A stretch of DNA of 64,000 bases from Narthecium ossifragum (taxonomy: Eukaryota; Streptophyta; Magnoliopsida; Dioscoreales; Nartheciaceae): the NCBI GenBank assembly GCA_963920575.1, contig OY986965.1, positions 16,989,111 through 17,053,110 on the forward strand. Direction: 5' to 3'. Shown in pieces: positions 21,234-32,827 of this stretch. The translations under genes and the position numbers were made by a program. The notes beneath the pieces are model-generated. The model made no database searches. It worked only from the letters and a program-made list of their open reading frames with translations, and had not been told where the DNA came from. Position 1 is the first letter of the stretch, and every line of letters starts with the position of its first letter.

Positions 21234-22139
21234 TGATACGGTTCGAAATCAAGCTCCACCAGAGCTAGACCAACCCACGCCCAATTCTTGGGCAGGGCAC
21301 ACATGTGGGGTAGGCCCAGGAGGGACCCACGCAAGTCAGGCCCCACCTCCTAGGAGGATCCGGCCTTGGACCAGGGCCCAAGCCAAAGCCAGCCATAAGG
21401 AATCCTATTTCTAGCTGGTCACTTCCTAAGTTGGTTCTTAGTTGATTTCCTAGTTTGAGTTCAGTTTGTACTTAGCTAGTTTCTATTTAATTGAGTCCTA
21501 GTTTTGGTTGAGTCAAGTCACTTGCTTACTTAGTTCATTCCTGGTTATTATGAGTCAGTTTGAGTTGAATTAATAAGAGTCTGTTTACTTGCTGTTCACG
21601 ATAGAAGGTATTCAGTTTGGAGTAGAACTCTCTTGAGGCCTCTATAAAAGGACCTCTATAGCTTGTAATCAGGGAGGACGAATTTTGAGAATAATATAGA
21701 GTTATTAGTAGAGTAATTATAGGAGTAGCTGTAACCCTAGGAGTAGCCATAACTTAATACCCCACAGCCACCAGCCACCTTTATCTCTCTCTCCTGCCGG
21801 ATTCTCTCCACCAGCCGGCCACCATCCATTGCCGTCCACCACTGCCATCTACAGTGCATGTCCCTATCACCGGCGTCCATCCTTGGCTGCCGACTCTCCA
21901 CCGCCACCTCCCTTGGCTTGGATCTCCAAGAGTAACCGGCCAACCCTAAGAGGATCTGCAAGGTATCCTCTTCTAATCTGTCTCCCACCTTCAGTCTTCA
22001 CCTTCCTCGTCGAATACCTAGGGTCCTTCTCCTAAAACCCTAAAGGTATCTCTCGACCTAGCCATAGATTTGGCTAAGGAGGAACTGAGACCGGGCAAGA
22101 GACCAGGTACCCGTGCCTACGGGAAGGCTCGGCGTAACA
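21234..22139 (+). repeat. C 3' LTR
   Basis: 906 bp, TGATACGG...gtaaca, TATA box at 21643-21649. It has one copy of the unit that is triplicated in the 5' LTR and is followed by the GAGAA duplication. Short ORFs such as 21535-21750 (minus) occur in both LTR copies and are not credible genes. Confidence 0.93.
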
Positions 22140-22667
22140 GAGAAGATCGATCCTTGCTTGGCTGGCATGAGCGAAATCCGAGTCATGAAGAAGATTGATC
22201 CTTCTTGAGGAGAAGATCGATCCCTTTCGGTTGACAGGGACGAGGCTTCCCAAGCACCAAGAGGATCGATCTTTTCTGGGAGAGAAATCGATGTCTTGGT
22301 GGTTGAGAGGTGTTTTCTATGGATTTGCCCGCGGGGCTTTGGGTATGCGGTTTTCTTTACCGCTTTAGAAACTTGTACATAATCTTGAGCATGTTAGCCC
22401 CATAATGAGGGGTAGTGGTGAACCAGGAGAGTGATGACTCCCGGGATGTTTAGATAGCATATTGTACTGCTAGTTTTCTTTGTCGGGGTTGCTTCCCTTA
22501 ACATGTCGTCTTTTGGCGGACTGGTTGTAGTTGGTGGAGTTACCACTGTAGCTGTTCGTTGACCTGTTTTACTGTTCACCACCCCGGGGCGACAGGGTGC
22601 CGAGCCCAGACCTTATTTATTTAATCGTCACAAATGTTGCATGCTTACTTGCTTCGCTGCGTATGTG
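22140..22667 (+). repeat. D LTR segment 2
   Basis: Continuation of the host D LTR between C and A2. It carries GATCGATC-type motifs (22145-22300) paired like those of segment 1. A non-coding stretch follows, matching the middle of other D LTRs (gcatgcttactt near 22645). It ends in ATGTG (22663-22667), the A2 target duplication. Confidence 0.8.
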
Positions 22668-24370
22668 TGATGAGTGCATGAAAGTGCACCCGGAATAGCC
22701 TTATAACTAGTTTAATAAGTGGATTTTTCATCCTTATATAGTCTCTTTAGTACTATTTTTATACTTATATGTTGCTTCACAAAGTTATTTGGAATATGCA
22801 GGAATGTGGAGCTAAAGAAACAAAGATATGTCATATTCAACATCAAATCTATACCTGCTCAGAACAAACCAGATGATCTTCTATACATTATTGGAAAGCT
22901 CTTGAAATCTTGTTTCTGGAGAATTTTACGGTTCGTGATTTGGAGTTTCCTAAAGAAAGTATGCTATTTTTAGTACGAGAGGTGCAAACAAAGCAGTTAC
23001 GGAAGAACAAGATTGATCTGATTCTCAAAGGATTGATCTCCACCCAAGGAAGAGATCGATCTTCTAAGTGCATTTAATCCTGACAGAAAGCACCACTTGA
23101 AAGGATCGATCTTCTCACTCGAAAGGATCGATCATTTAAGTGAAGTTTTACATGACAGAGAGCACGGATTGCAATGATCGATCTTCCTTCATGGAATGAT
23201 CGATCATCCACAGGGCGAGACCAACGACACAAGAAGAAGATCGATCTTCACACCATATGAAGATCGATCCTTTGCGGGAGTCACCAGCAATTGATAAAAA
23301 AGATCGATCTGATCCTTAAAAGATTGATCTGAACCTGGGCGATCTGGAAGTGACCCAGTCTACGGAGAAAGAAGATCGATCCTTTCCCAAAGAAGATCGA
23401 TCTTAGTCGGGGTGAACCAGGTTATGAAAATTGAGAAAAGAAAGAAGATCGATCTCTTGTCGGACGACCTGAAAACGAACGAACCATATTTAATCCAAAG
23501 GCTGAAATAAAAGTTAGGGTTTCTTACCCATATTTAAGGAAGTGGTTCAAGACATACGAGGGGGGGTCGGGCAGCACTATTGGAGGTGTTTTGAAGGCCG
23601 GAAAGAGAGGAGAAGACCGAACAAAGATCTAGGGTTTCTCTTTCCTATCTTTCTTATGAATATCTTGGTTGTTTTTATGATGAACATGAGTGGCTAATCC
23701 CTTTACTAAGGAACCGATGTAGCCCTAATTGAATCATTCTATGTTATTGAATTAATGTTTTAATCAATTTATATTCCTTGTTGCATTCATTATTATAATT
23801 GTGATCTTCATACTTTTACATGGCCATTATAGAAGCATTGTAGATTGTTTTATGCGAGATTAGGCGAGGGTTTATTCCCTATTTTTACATGATTTATGAA
23901 TGCATGAGTTTATGTCAAGGCCGGGTTCAAGCTAAGACAACTCTTGGTTCATAATTGTTCTTCAGAGCTTAATAGATTCTTGATTAACACTTAGTTATGG
24001 GTTCATTAGTTAGGGTTAATTGAGGCTACTTGGTGAAGACCGCGATCAAACGGATCATCATACCGGAAGAACGAGACCTTGAAATTAAATTGTGATTTTG
24101 TTGATTCAATGCATAGAATGAGGGTGTTATGATGAAATCGGAACCTTACTATTCATCCATCATATTTCCATCGTTTTCTTATTTCGTTATTAGATCTTCT
24201 ATTTTCGATACTTCATATTTCTTACTTTCCCTTACTTATTTTCTTTCGTCTATGTTCTGTAGCATTTTTCTCTAATAATCTCTACAAATCTCTGTGGGTA
24301 CGATACTCGTCTTGCTGCTATACGGATCACACCGATTCATATACTTGCGGGATATAAAATTTATTCATCA
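22668..24370 (+). repeat. A2 5' LTR
   Basis: Starts TGATGAGTGCATG and ends ...aaatttattcatca. The ends and U5 match family A at 496 and 61426. Its palindrome array (23011-23450) instead uses agatcgatct and ggatcgatc flanks in a different arrangement, so the array has been exchanged or rebuilt within the family. A TATA-like catatttaag lies near 23530. Confidence 0.92.
23011..23450 (+). promoter_or_regulatory. GATCGATC array in A2 5' LTR
   Basis: At least fifteen GATCGATC or one-base variants occur here, many in pairs. Adjacent pairs share left and right flanks, such as gaaaggatcgatc repeated about 25 bp apart and aatgatcgatc repeated about 30 bp apart. Decayed forms (gattgatct) mark the first units. 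The 3' LTR carries the same array, split by the D3 insertion. Confidence 0.6.
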
Positions 24371-24376
24371 AGTTTT

Positions 24377-24394
24377 TGGCGCCGTTGCCGGGGA
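24377..24394 (+). other. Primer-binding site of A2 (tRNA-Asp)
   Basis: TGGCGCCGTTGCCGGGGA is a perfect 18-base complement of the plant tRNA-Asp 3' end, 6 bp after the LTR. This primer is typical of Athila and Tat-type gypsy elements. Confidence 0.96.
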
Positions 24395-25817
24395 TTTGAT
24401 TAGAGTTTATTAGTAGTGAATGCAAGGTCGCCGATCACTTTCCCGTTAACGATAACGTAGATCAAATTGGGACTAAGAAGGGATTTAACAAAGACAACCT
24501 GTTCCCATGAGATTTAGGAGTTCAAGAAGAAGAACAAGAGGAGATGGAGCTTAATAACAGTGCACGTCCTTTGGAGAAGAACGGATACGAGCGGTCTAAT
24601 CGTAATCCTCTCGTATCGGGTCTCTACTACTCCAATCGAACAGAATTGGCCTGATCATACCTAATTGAGTCCAATTGGCTGATCTGGCTTGAGCTGGTTC
24701 GGATCTGGCTGAGCCTGATTAGATAGGACTTAATTAGGTCAAGTCTGATTGGTTGATTGGCTCAAGGAATTGGATCTGGCTCGAATTGGGTTAAGTGGCT
24801 TGGCTGAACCGGCTTAAGTTGGCTGAGCCAATTTGTTTGGCTCAACCGGCCTGGATCCGAGGGCTGAGAGTCGCCGGAGTGGATCGCCAGCGTAGGGGCG
24901 TCGGCGGCATTCGGAATACTGGCAGGAAGGGTCGTGGGTCTATGGGGAAGAGATCCACCGTAGTGGATTGGCCGGGGAAGGTCTGGATCGACAGGTTCGA
25001 GTGTGGCCGGCGATGGGTTTAGTGGCGGATCGGCGTCGGGAACGACGGCGAGGAGCTCGGCGGGGGCTTGGGACGTCGGGAAGATGGTCGGGGGAGATAG
25101 ACGGGGGATTTAGGGTAGTTGGAGGTGAGATCGGGGATGGGGAGGGGTACGAACGGTGGCTTTGTGGTTGGGTTTGATGAGGGGGTCGCCGGAGACGACG
25201 ATGGCGGGCGGTAAAGGTATGGCCGGAGTCGTGGGAGGGAGGGGAAGATAGTGAAAGTCTTGGATGGCGACGGGGCTGGCCGGAGAGGCTGAACGGAGGT
25301 GGACGATGGTGAAGCTAGGGTTCAGCTTGAGAAAGAGAGGAGGAAGACGATGCTGAGGTGGCAGGTGACGAGGAGAGAGGGTGGTGATGTGGCGCTGACG
25401 TGGAGGAGAGAGAAAGTGGCGGGGAGAGAGAAATACCGGTGGAGGCGGTGCCGGCTGCGGAGAAGATGATTGATGGTGGATTATCTGGGGGAATCTACAT
25501 TACCTCTACTCCTATGATATTCTATCAACTATTTTTAACTAATCATAATTCTCTTCATCATTCATCCTACAAACTACTGAGGTCCTTTTATAGAGACCTT
25601 GACAGAGTCCTAATCCAACTAAAAAACCCCCTTGCTTAATTAGCAAGTAATAAGGCTTTCAAACTCAACTCAACTTCCTAACTCAAATGAACTCTTAATT
25701 AATTCCTAACAATTAAATATCAACTAGGACTCAATTAAATATAAAAGACTAACGATAAATCTTAATTAAATACTCTAGTTTGAACTAGGGAAGTCCAAGT
25801 CAAACTAGGAAAGACCC

Positions 25818-28800
25818 GTACCTCCAACATGGTCCGACCGCGTCGGTCGAGGGTCTGGTTCGGTTGATTTGGCTTGGTTGGCCTTGCTTCGCGATCTTCA
25901 TTGATCGTTGCGGCTCTGGAGGTAATCTGGTAAATTACACTTGGTGGAGTTGTTTCACACACGCGTTGTGCACACACGGCCATGTGGTGATGTATGTGCT
26001 TGATTAGATCGTTAGGGGAATCCTAGACTGGAAGATCTTGATTAGATCAAGGTTTGAGCTTATGGGATCAGATCTGGCCGATCGGACGGCCAGGATCTAA
26101 TCTTAAGCCATTAGTACTTAAGCTCCACTTAACCCATCTCCTGTTAGGGATTCAGCCACGATTGAGAGAGAGAGATCGAGAGAGAGAAACGGCCCGATCT
26201 CGCGGAGAGAGAGAGGAGGAGAGGAGTCCGGTGTCGGTGTCCAGCGGCCGGAGGAGGATCCCGTCTGGCGATGGCGACCGCGGCAAGGAGGATGACATCA
26301 ACGGCAACGGTACTTGACGGCTAAGGAGTGGAACCAGCGGAGGTGTTCAACCGCGATCGGAGGAGGTTGAGGTGTGCATCGGCGATACTCGCGGCCGGAG
26401 AAGAAGAAGAAGAAGAGGGAGATGCGATCTAGAGGTAGGGTTGCTTCCCTAAACCTGGTTTAGGACTCTACTAGAGTAGAATAGGGTTGGATGATTGTGG
26501 TTTTGGATTGTTAGTTCTCTCTTTTCTTTTGGATTTCTTTGTGGATTTCTCTTGGATTTCTTATTAGATTTCTTGTTAGTTTTCTCTTTGAATTTTCTTC
26601 CTCTGTTCTTGAGTGGCTTGTGATCCGAAGATTTCAGGTATGCTAGCCTAGGATTGTTGCTATGTTCTTACATTTCCTGGTTTCTCTTTTGTGTTTCTCT
26701 TGCTGTTTCGTGGGTTTGATGAATCCTAGTTTGGTTCCCTGAAGTCTAGTTGAGGTCCTTTGTTTTTTTTGTTGTCGTTGCCTAGATCTCTGGGCATCGA
26801 TGGATTTCCGATGAATTCTTATTCTCTTCTTTGGTTTCCTTTTTGGTTGGTCGATGGAGTCCCTCCCTTGCTATTCATCTTCTCATTAGTGATCGATTGT
26901 GATGAGGGTTGCTTCCTCTGTTTCCGGTTGATGGACCTCAACGCTAAGCCTTAGTTTGCCGGATTGCTCTTGGGTCTCCAGGTTCTTCCTCCCACTTGTG
27001 TTCTGTTACTCTGTTCTCCCTGTCGATATGTTCTTTTCCCCCTGTTTTGCTCTTCATTTCCCTACTGCCATGGTTGCCTTCGTGAACCCTGTCCTTGGGT
27101 TGATAGATAGCCCAATTGATTGTCACGGTGTGCCATGTCTTGACTCTTCCTGAAGGCACACCATCCTCTGTTCAGGTTACCGATCGGCAGGGAAGTCGAT
27201 GATCAGTAACTAGGCAGAGGGTGGAGTTGGGCTGTCTGGTGGAAGCTCTTAGCTACCGTTTGGACTTCGTAGCTGCGTTATTAGCTATGTTCAGTAGGAG
27301 TGCCATGTCGTTTCCAGTCTTGCAGTCTAAACTTCATATCATGTAAACTGGGGGGTTGCTTTACTTGCCGGCTGTGTTTCATCGGTCTGATCATATAGTT
27401 TGAGGGTGGTTGGGTTGTCGGGTGTAGGTTATTGTACTCCCCTTCTTCCTAGCTTTCCAGCCTATTTCGTCTTATGCAATGGCTCATAGTTGTTGAAATG
27501 ATTGACGACCGATCGATTATTGCTATAGTTCCCTGCGATTATGGGTTGCTATGGTTTTAGCTGGGCCATGCAGATTGGGTGTTCAGCCTAGTCGATTGAG
27601 TCTTAATATCCTTCTGACTTTTTGAATCAATAATTGAATGAAATGCTAATGATGGAGGTTAACTTTCGTTTGAAGTTTTCTTCGCTGTCCTTCAACTAGA
27701 CCGATTGAGTTTTGACGGAGGTTTTGGTTTAATCGACAACTGTGTTTTCCTCCGATGCTTAACCTCTCTATTTTTGTCCCTTCTTCCTCTCCTCAATTGA
27801 TTTCATGTTGGCATTAGCTTAAACGCTAAGTTGAATGTCATTTGTTCCCTATTTAATTATTATGACATCATGTTATTCATTTTGATTATGTACTCATATA
27901 TGATGCTTAAGCTTATGGGCCGAAGGTGTGCCCTGGTTTGTTGAAGGATATTATGTATGGTTTGGATAATTATACCAGTAGAGTGTAAATCTAATCGCTG
28001 GATATTTTGATGTATCTGTGGTGACCTTGTGTTGGTTTGCACCTCGTGGAGGGTTGAGGGGTTGTGGCCTCTAATTGCTCCCTCGTTCTGAGCTTATGCT
28101 TATATGCTTCTTCCTCATCTTGTTAGCTTGCTATCTCACCTAAATGGACTATTGATTGGTGATTGACATTTAGAAACACCTAGGTCTAGTTGCTTGAATA
28201 GGTTCATGCATGTTTTATGCATTAGAAGCATTAAGGCTAGGTGGTAGGCGATGGTTTCGATCGCCGATCCGGGGTTCTCGGGTAGCCCGGATCTAGCCCT
28301 AGGACCGGGGTTTGGGTAGTCTAGGATTAGGACGTGTTTGTCATCAATGATTATTTTGGATATCATTTGAGGTTATTGCTATAGTCGACTATGGATTATA
28401 TATTTATATTTGAGGTGTAGAGGTCGTGTCGGTCTTCAAGGCCAAGTGCTAAGGATGGTTGTCGATGCATTCCCTGACATGTGCGTCCCCGCGAGAGATG
28501 GTATGACTGGGCAGGGTGGTACCTGGACAGGAGCCCGCAGTCTTTGTTTCCTCTCATTTGTTCTTGGGTAAGGGTGATCCCGCATGGTACCGTTCCCCTG
28601 TTATTGCTTAGGGTGATCTTGGTAACATGTTCAAGAGAGAGGTTCATGACGGGAGCCCTTGGGACATCGATAGGGTTATGGGACCCTTGGCATTCCTTAG
28701 ACTTATGCGGAGAACGACACAGTTGCAGTTTTCCCTTCCTTTCTGTGCGACGTAGAGTAGAACCCTATTGGGCATTGTTGCTCACCCTACCTGGGCTGCA

Positions 28801-29250
28801 TCAGCGATGCAGGTCGATGCAGTTCTTTCTTTCAGGTGTTCCTTTAGAAGATGGCGCGGTATTTCGAGGTGATCGAGGACTTGGAGCGTTGGGGAGTTCG
28901 TCAACATATAATTTACAGTTTTAATCAGTGATATACAAATTGATGTATTAATTGATGTAATCAAGGATATAATTGTAAGATAATTAATTCAGTTGTATTT
29001 GAGAAATATTGTAATATTCTTTGATATAAATGTTGAGGAATGTGAGAATGTTGAAATTGTAAAATTGAAAAATGTACATGTTTCTTGTGTTGTAATTATA
29101 AAGGGGATTCTTCCAAAATTTTTATGAACTTGAGGAATTAAATTGTTTAAATTCATAGCAGTTATATCTTGGTGCGCCATTTGATAATGTAAACAGGTTT
29201 AAGTGTTTCACGTCTCGATCTGGATGTGTTTTCTGGGTCGGGGTGTGACA
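25818..29250 (+). repeat. D2: divergent D-type LTR, 5' end missing
   Basis: From about 25920 it aligns with the early D LTR (ggtaaatta...ttgtttcacac, cacacacgg, cttgattaga). It ends ...ggtcggggtgtgaca at 29250, like other D LTRs (...ggtcggggcgcgaca). Unlike other D copies it has no GATCGATC array. A GA-rich tract lies at 26163-26225. No coding region is supported; ORFs such as 28481-28924 lack recognisable domains. It is directly followed by an initiator tRNA-Met primer site, which shows the D sense direction. Confidence 0.65.
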
Positions 29251-29253
29251 GTT

Positions 29254-29322
29254 TGGTATCAGAGCCGATTCCCAGCCGGAAATTGTGCCAGCGAGGACGC
29301 TGGGCCTCCAAGGGGGGTGGAT
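29254..29322 (+). mobile_element. Cassandra-like TRIM internal: primer site and polypurine tract
   Basis: TGGTATCAGAGCC (29254-29266) complements initiator tRNA-Met. Only about 55 bases later comes the purine tract ccaaggggggtggat (29308-29322), immediately before an LTR start TGTGAGG. An internal region this short, with both replication sites but no gene, is the hallmark of TRIM elements. Confidence 0.8.
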
Positions 29323-29689
29323 TGTGAGGCCCGCTGGGTCTACCGTGGCACAAGATGCTTGCGCCTGGAGGGCGGGGCTGAGTCGGGTAGCCGGGTAAGC
29401 AATCCCACAACGCCTGGGTATGGTCCGAGGTTCGATATAAGTATATAGTAAGCCCTTAATAGACACAACGCGTTTTAAAGCCGTGCTGGCAGTGATCCGT
29501 CAGAAAACTCCATGGTTAAGCGTGCTTGCCTTGGAGTGGTCCCGGGATTGGTCACCTACTGGGAAGTTTTTCCAGATTTCTGCGGTGAGCCAAAAGCGGA
29601 CAATATTGTGTCGGGTGGGGCCCTCGGGTGGATCCTGGTCGGACCGGGAGCCCGTAGGGCGGGGCCCAGTGGAGGGCCGGGGCGTTACA
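29323..29689 (+). repeat. Cassandra-like TRIM LTR with 5S rRNA-derived domain
   Basis: 367 bp, from TGTGAGGCCCGCTGGG to ...ggccggggcgttaca. The second half resembles 5S rRNA. Small TRIM LTRs with an embedded 5S sequence and initiator tRNA-Met priming are characteristic of Cassandra. A matching left LTR is absent; D2 stands in its place. Confidence 0.8.
29478..29575 (+). pseudogene. 5S rRNA-like domain inside the TRIM LTR
   Basis: The region follows plant 5S rRNA from about its residue 14 to 110. Clear matches are 'gtcagaa..actcc', 'gttaagcgtgcttg' (the polymerase III A-box region, 29515-29528) and 'tcacctactgggaagt' (C-box region). Changes such as gattggtcacc for gatgggtgacc show decay. In Cassandra this domain is thought to supply polymerase III promoter signals. 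Whether it works here is unknown. Confidence 0.8.
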
Positions 29690-30779
29690 GGACTCATATC
29701 AAGAACGTGAGGCCTACAATTTCTACTTCACCTTCATGCATCGCGTTATCTGCAGAGGCTAGGAATTATGAACTTAAAAATCTATATTTTTCTATGCTTC
29801 CTGAATTTCATGGTTTACCTTCTGAAGATGCACTGACTTTTTTGAAAGATTATTATGCTACTATTCAGACATTTCCTCTAGGTGGCATTACTGAAGATCA
29901 ACTGAGGATGCGATGTTTTCCTTATGACCTGAAGGATAAAGCTAAGAGATGGCTGATGTCATTGCCTCCTGGATCACTCACTAATTGGGATTCAATTTAT
30001 AACAAGTTTGTGAGCAAATTTTATTCCCATGCCATGACTACCAACTTGAGGAGGCAAATTCCAAATTTTCAGCAAGCCGATGGAGAACCATTCTGATACG
30101 AGTGGTCTACTCGTAATCCTCTCGTATCGATCTCTACTTCTCCAATCGATCAGAATCGCCCTGATTGGACTTGATTGAGTCCAATTAGTTGAATCTGGCT
30201 TGCTGGATCGGATTTGGCTGAGCCTGATTGGGGTAGGACTTGGCTGGTCAAGTCCGATTGGTTGATTGGCTCAAGGAATTGAATCTGGTTCGGATTGGGC
30301 TAAGTGACTTGGCTGAACCGATTAAGGCTGGCTGAGTTGGTCAAGGGTTGGCTGGGATGATCCGATGGCTGAGGAGTCGCTGGACTGGATCGCCGGCGTA
30401 GGGGATGCGGCGGCGGTCGGGATCATGGCAGGGAAGGTCGTAGGACGGTGGGGAAGAGATCCACCGGAGTGGAGTTTCCGGTAGGATTTCGGATCGCCGT
30501 GATCTGGAGGTCGACGGCGTGGGTTTGGGTTCACCGGCGTCGGGGACGATAGGGAGCTCGGCAGGAGGCTTGGGACGTCGGGAAGATGGGGGTCATTGGG
30601 CTTAGGGGAATGCGTTGGAGGTCTTGGATGGCGACAGGGGTGGTCGGAGAGGCTGGACGGAGGAGATCGGCGGGAAGGTAGGGTTCCGGGTGTGAGGAAG
30701 AGGAGGAAGAAGACGATGACGTGGCGCTGACGTGGCGTGGGGTCGCTGACATGGTGGAGAGAGAAAGTGGCGTGAAGGC

Positions 30780-32360
30780 TGATGTGCTGTCGCAGGCACT
30801 CAAAAATAAATCCAATACTCTACAAAACAAATGTAGTAGTGCGAGTACGAGTCGATCCCACGAAGAGTGTTCAGTCTAGTTTTGTGCTTAGTGAACAAAG
30901 ATAGGGGGGTTTTAAACGTGAGGAAAAACAATAAAGAAATAATCTAAATAAAAGAAACAAGTTGAATCAAGAGAACAAACCTTGGTCTGAGTCAACATCC
31001 ACCATCGGAATCCAACAACTGATCATAGATGCAAGTATCAATTAATTCATACCATGAATATTCACCGTTCGAATGAAATCCGAATCTCTCCTCAATCATA
31101 GTTAATTAGAAACAAGCGATCTAATCAACACCTAACTACTAGACAACCTAAGACAAGCGCTATAGATTTAATCTAGTAGCAGCGTTAAGAATAGGGAGAT
31201 CGATGAAGCTAAACAACACAAGCACAAGCGGTTGCATTTAATCTAGTTGAATATTCTTCCAAAGATCTAACAAGATCTGATCAGCAGTAAATTATTAGAT
31301 CCTAGTTGCTTCGCAGATTAGAGGGATCAAACAATTCCGGATTTGATATCAAACCTAGCGGTAGATCACCATGAATAATAAACTAGTAGCGCTCCTAGCA
31401 ATTAGACAAGACAATCATGAAAATAAACACAGAAGAACATTCAATACTCATCTATAAACTGAACAATAAAAATAAATTAGATCTCACAGTTTTATTGATT
31501 CCGAGGTTTCAGTCTCCTCGACCAAGGATCAAGATTTAGCCACGCAGGGCCATCGAGAACAATCCTCAAAAGATTCCAATAAACAAGATAAAACCTAGAA
31601 AAAATATATAGGAGGAGAAAGAGCAGCCAAAAGTGTCCAAGAATCCCCCCTCAAACCCTAGAAAGAGTCCTATTTATAGCCTCAATTGTATCCTCCCTCG
31701 GATTAGATCACAATCGTTGATTTTTGTTACTGGGAAAGTCCGATCGATCGGACCTTGGATGTTGGATCGATCGGTCTCATTAAAATCTTCAACTTCTATT
31801 CACGCCCGAGCCCGATCGATCGGACTAAGGGAGTCGGATCGATCGATTGAGTAAAAATCCGCTGTTTTTGACTTTTTCCGAGTCCGATCGATCGGACCAT
31901 TGGTGTCGGATCGATCGGACCCCATAGGAGCGATGGAGGGATCGATCGGATGCGTTGTGGCTGAAAAACGCATATTCTGTCACGTTTTTGCTTGGTCCGA
32001 TCGATCGGCGGATCGCTCGGACTTCCAGCTTCTTTTCCTTTCTGCCATTCAGACTGCGCATCGGTACTGAAATTGCCGTAACTTCCTCTAGGAAACTCGG
32101 AATCACGAACCGTAAAATTCTCCAGAATCTAGACTTCAAGAGCTTTTCAACCATGTATGGTAAATCCTCTGGTTCTTCATGAGCAGGTACAGATAAATCT
32201 TTAAAATTGATCCATGCACTCTTTTCAGCTTCTTTTCGGCTTAAGGACTTCAATTGCATCCTAAATCAAAATATAAGAATAATGAGTGTATTTAGGAACT
32301 AAACATGCATAGGAGACTAAATATTAAGGGATAAAAATATAACATTATGCATTCTCATCA
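30780..32360 (-). mobile_element. Solo LTR, family B, inside the E-b 3' LTR, duplication AAGGC
   Basis: 1581 bp, tgatgtgctgtcgcagg...gcattctcatca, flanked by AAGGC (30775-30779, 32361-32365). Array cores run from about 31741 to 32015 and the minus-strand TATA is near 31670. Most cores have full tccgatcgatcgga flanks, so this may be one of the least decayed arrays. Confidence 0.93.
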
Positions 32361-32827
32361 AAGGCGGTGCCGGCTGCGGAGAAGATGACCGACGGGGAAG
32401 AAGGTGGATCTATGGTGGATTTCTGTGGAAACTTCATTACCTCTACTCCTATGATATTCTATCAACTATTCTTAACTAATCATAATTCTCTTCTTCATTC
32501 CTCCTTCCCTAATACAAACTAATGAGGTCCCTTTTATAGAGGCATTGACAGAGTCCTAATCCAACTAAAAAACCCCCTTACTTAATTAGCAAGTAATAAG
32601 GCTTTCAAAGTCAACTCAACTTCCTAATTCAAATGGAGTCTTAATTAATTCCTAACAATCAAATATTAACTAGGACTCAATTAAATATAAAAGACTAATG
32701 ATAAATCCTAATCAAATACTCTAGTTTGAACTATGAAAGTCCAAGTCAAATTAGGAAAGAGGCTGAACCAGTTTGGTTCCTCTTCTGGGTTCGGGTCCAG
32801 TTGGTCGAGTCGGATCGACTCGTATCA

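Larger units (their letters stand above)
7884..22139 (+). mobile_element. Chromovirus element C (Ty3/gypsy), internally deleted, duplication GAGAA
   Basis: LTRs start TGATACGGTTCG and end ...ggcgtaaca; GAGAA flanks both ends (7879-7883, 22140-22144). Removing the B insertion leaves about 4.95 kb: 5' LTR, PBS for initiator tRNA-Met, Gag, integrase plus chromodomain, polypurine tract, 3' LTR. Protease, reverse transcriptase and RNase H are absent. It sits in the host D LTR. Several nonsense changes make it non-coding today. Confidence 0.92.
24583..29701 (-). mobile_element. E-a solo LTR with D2/Cassandra insertion, duplication AGAAC
   Basis: The E LTR start is here ggatacgagcgg (first base changed) and its end is ggactcatatca (29690-29701). 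AGAAC flanks it at 24578-24582 and 29702-29706. E sequence covers 24583-about 25817 and the last 12 bases; the part between is replaced by D2 and TRIM sequence. Removing the block restores the A2 gag frame exactly, which supports the boundaries. Orientation follows E-b, where the primer site shows minus. Confidence 0.85.

Noticed and set aside
28481..28924. 147-codon ORF in D2
   Set aside because: No domain, no matching frame in other D LTRs, and it lies in the non-coding body of an LTR.
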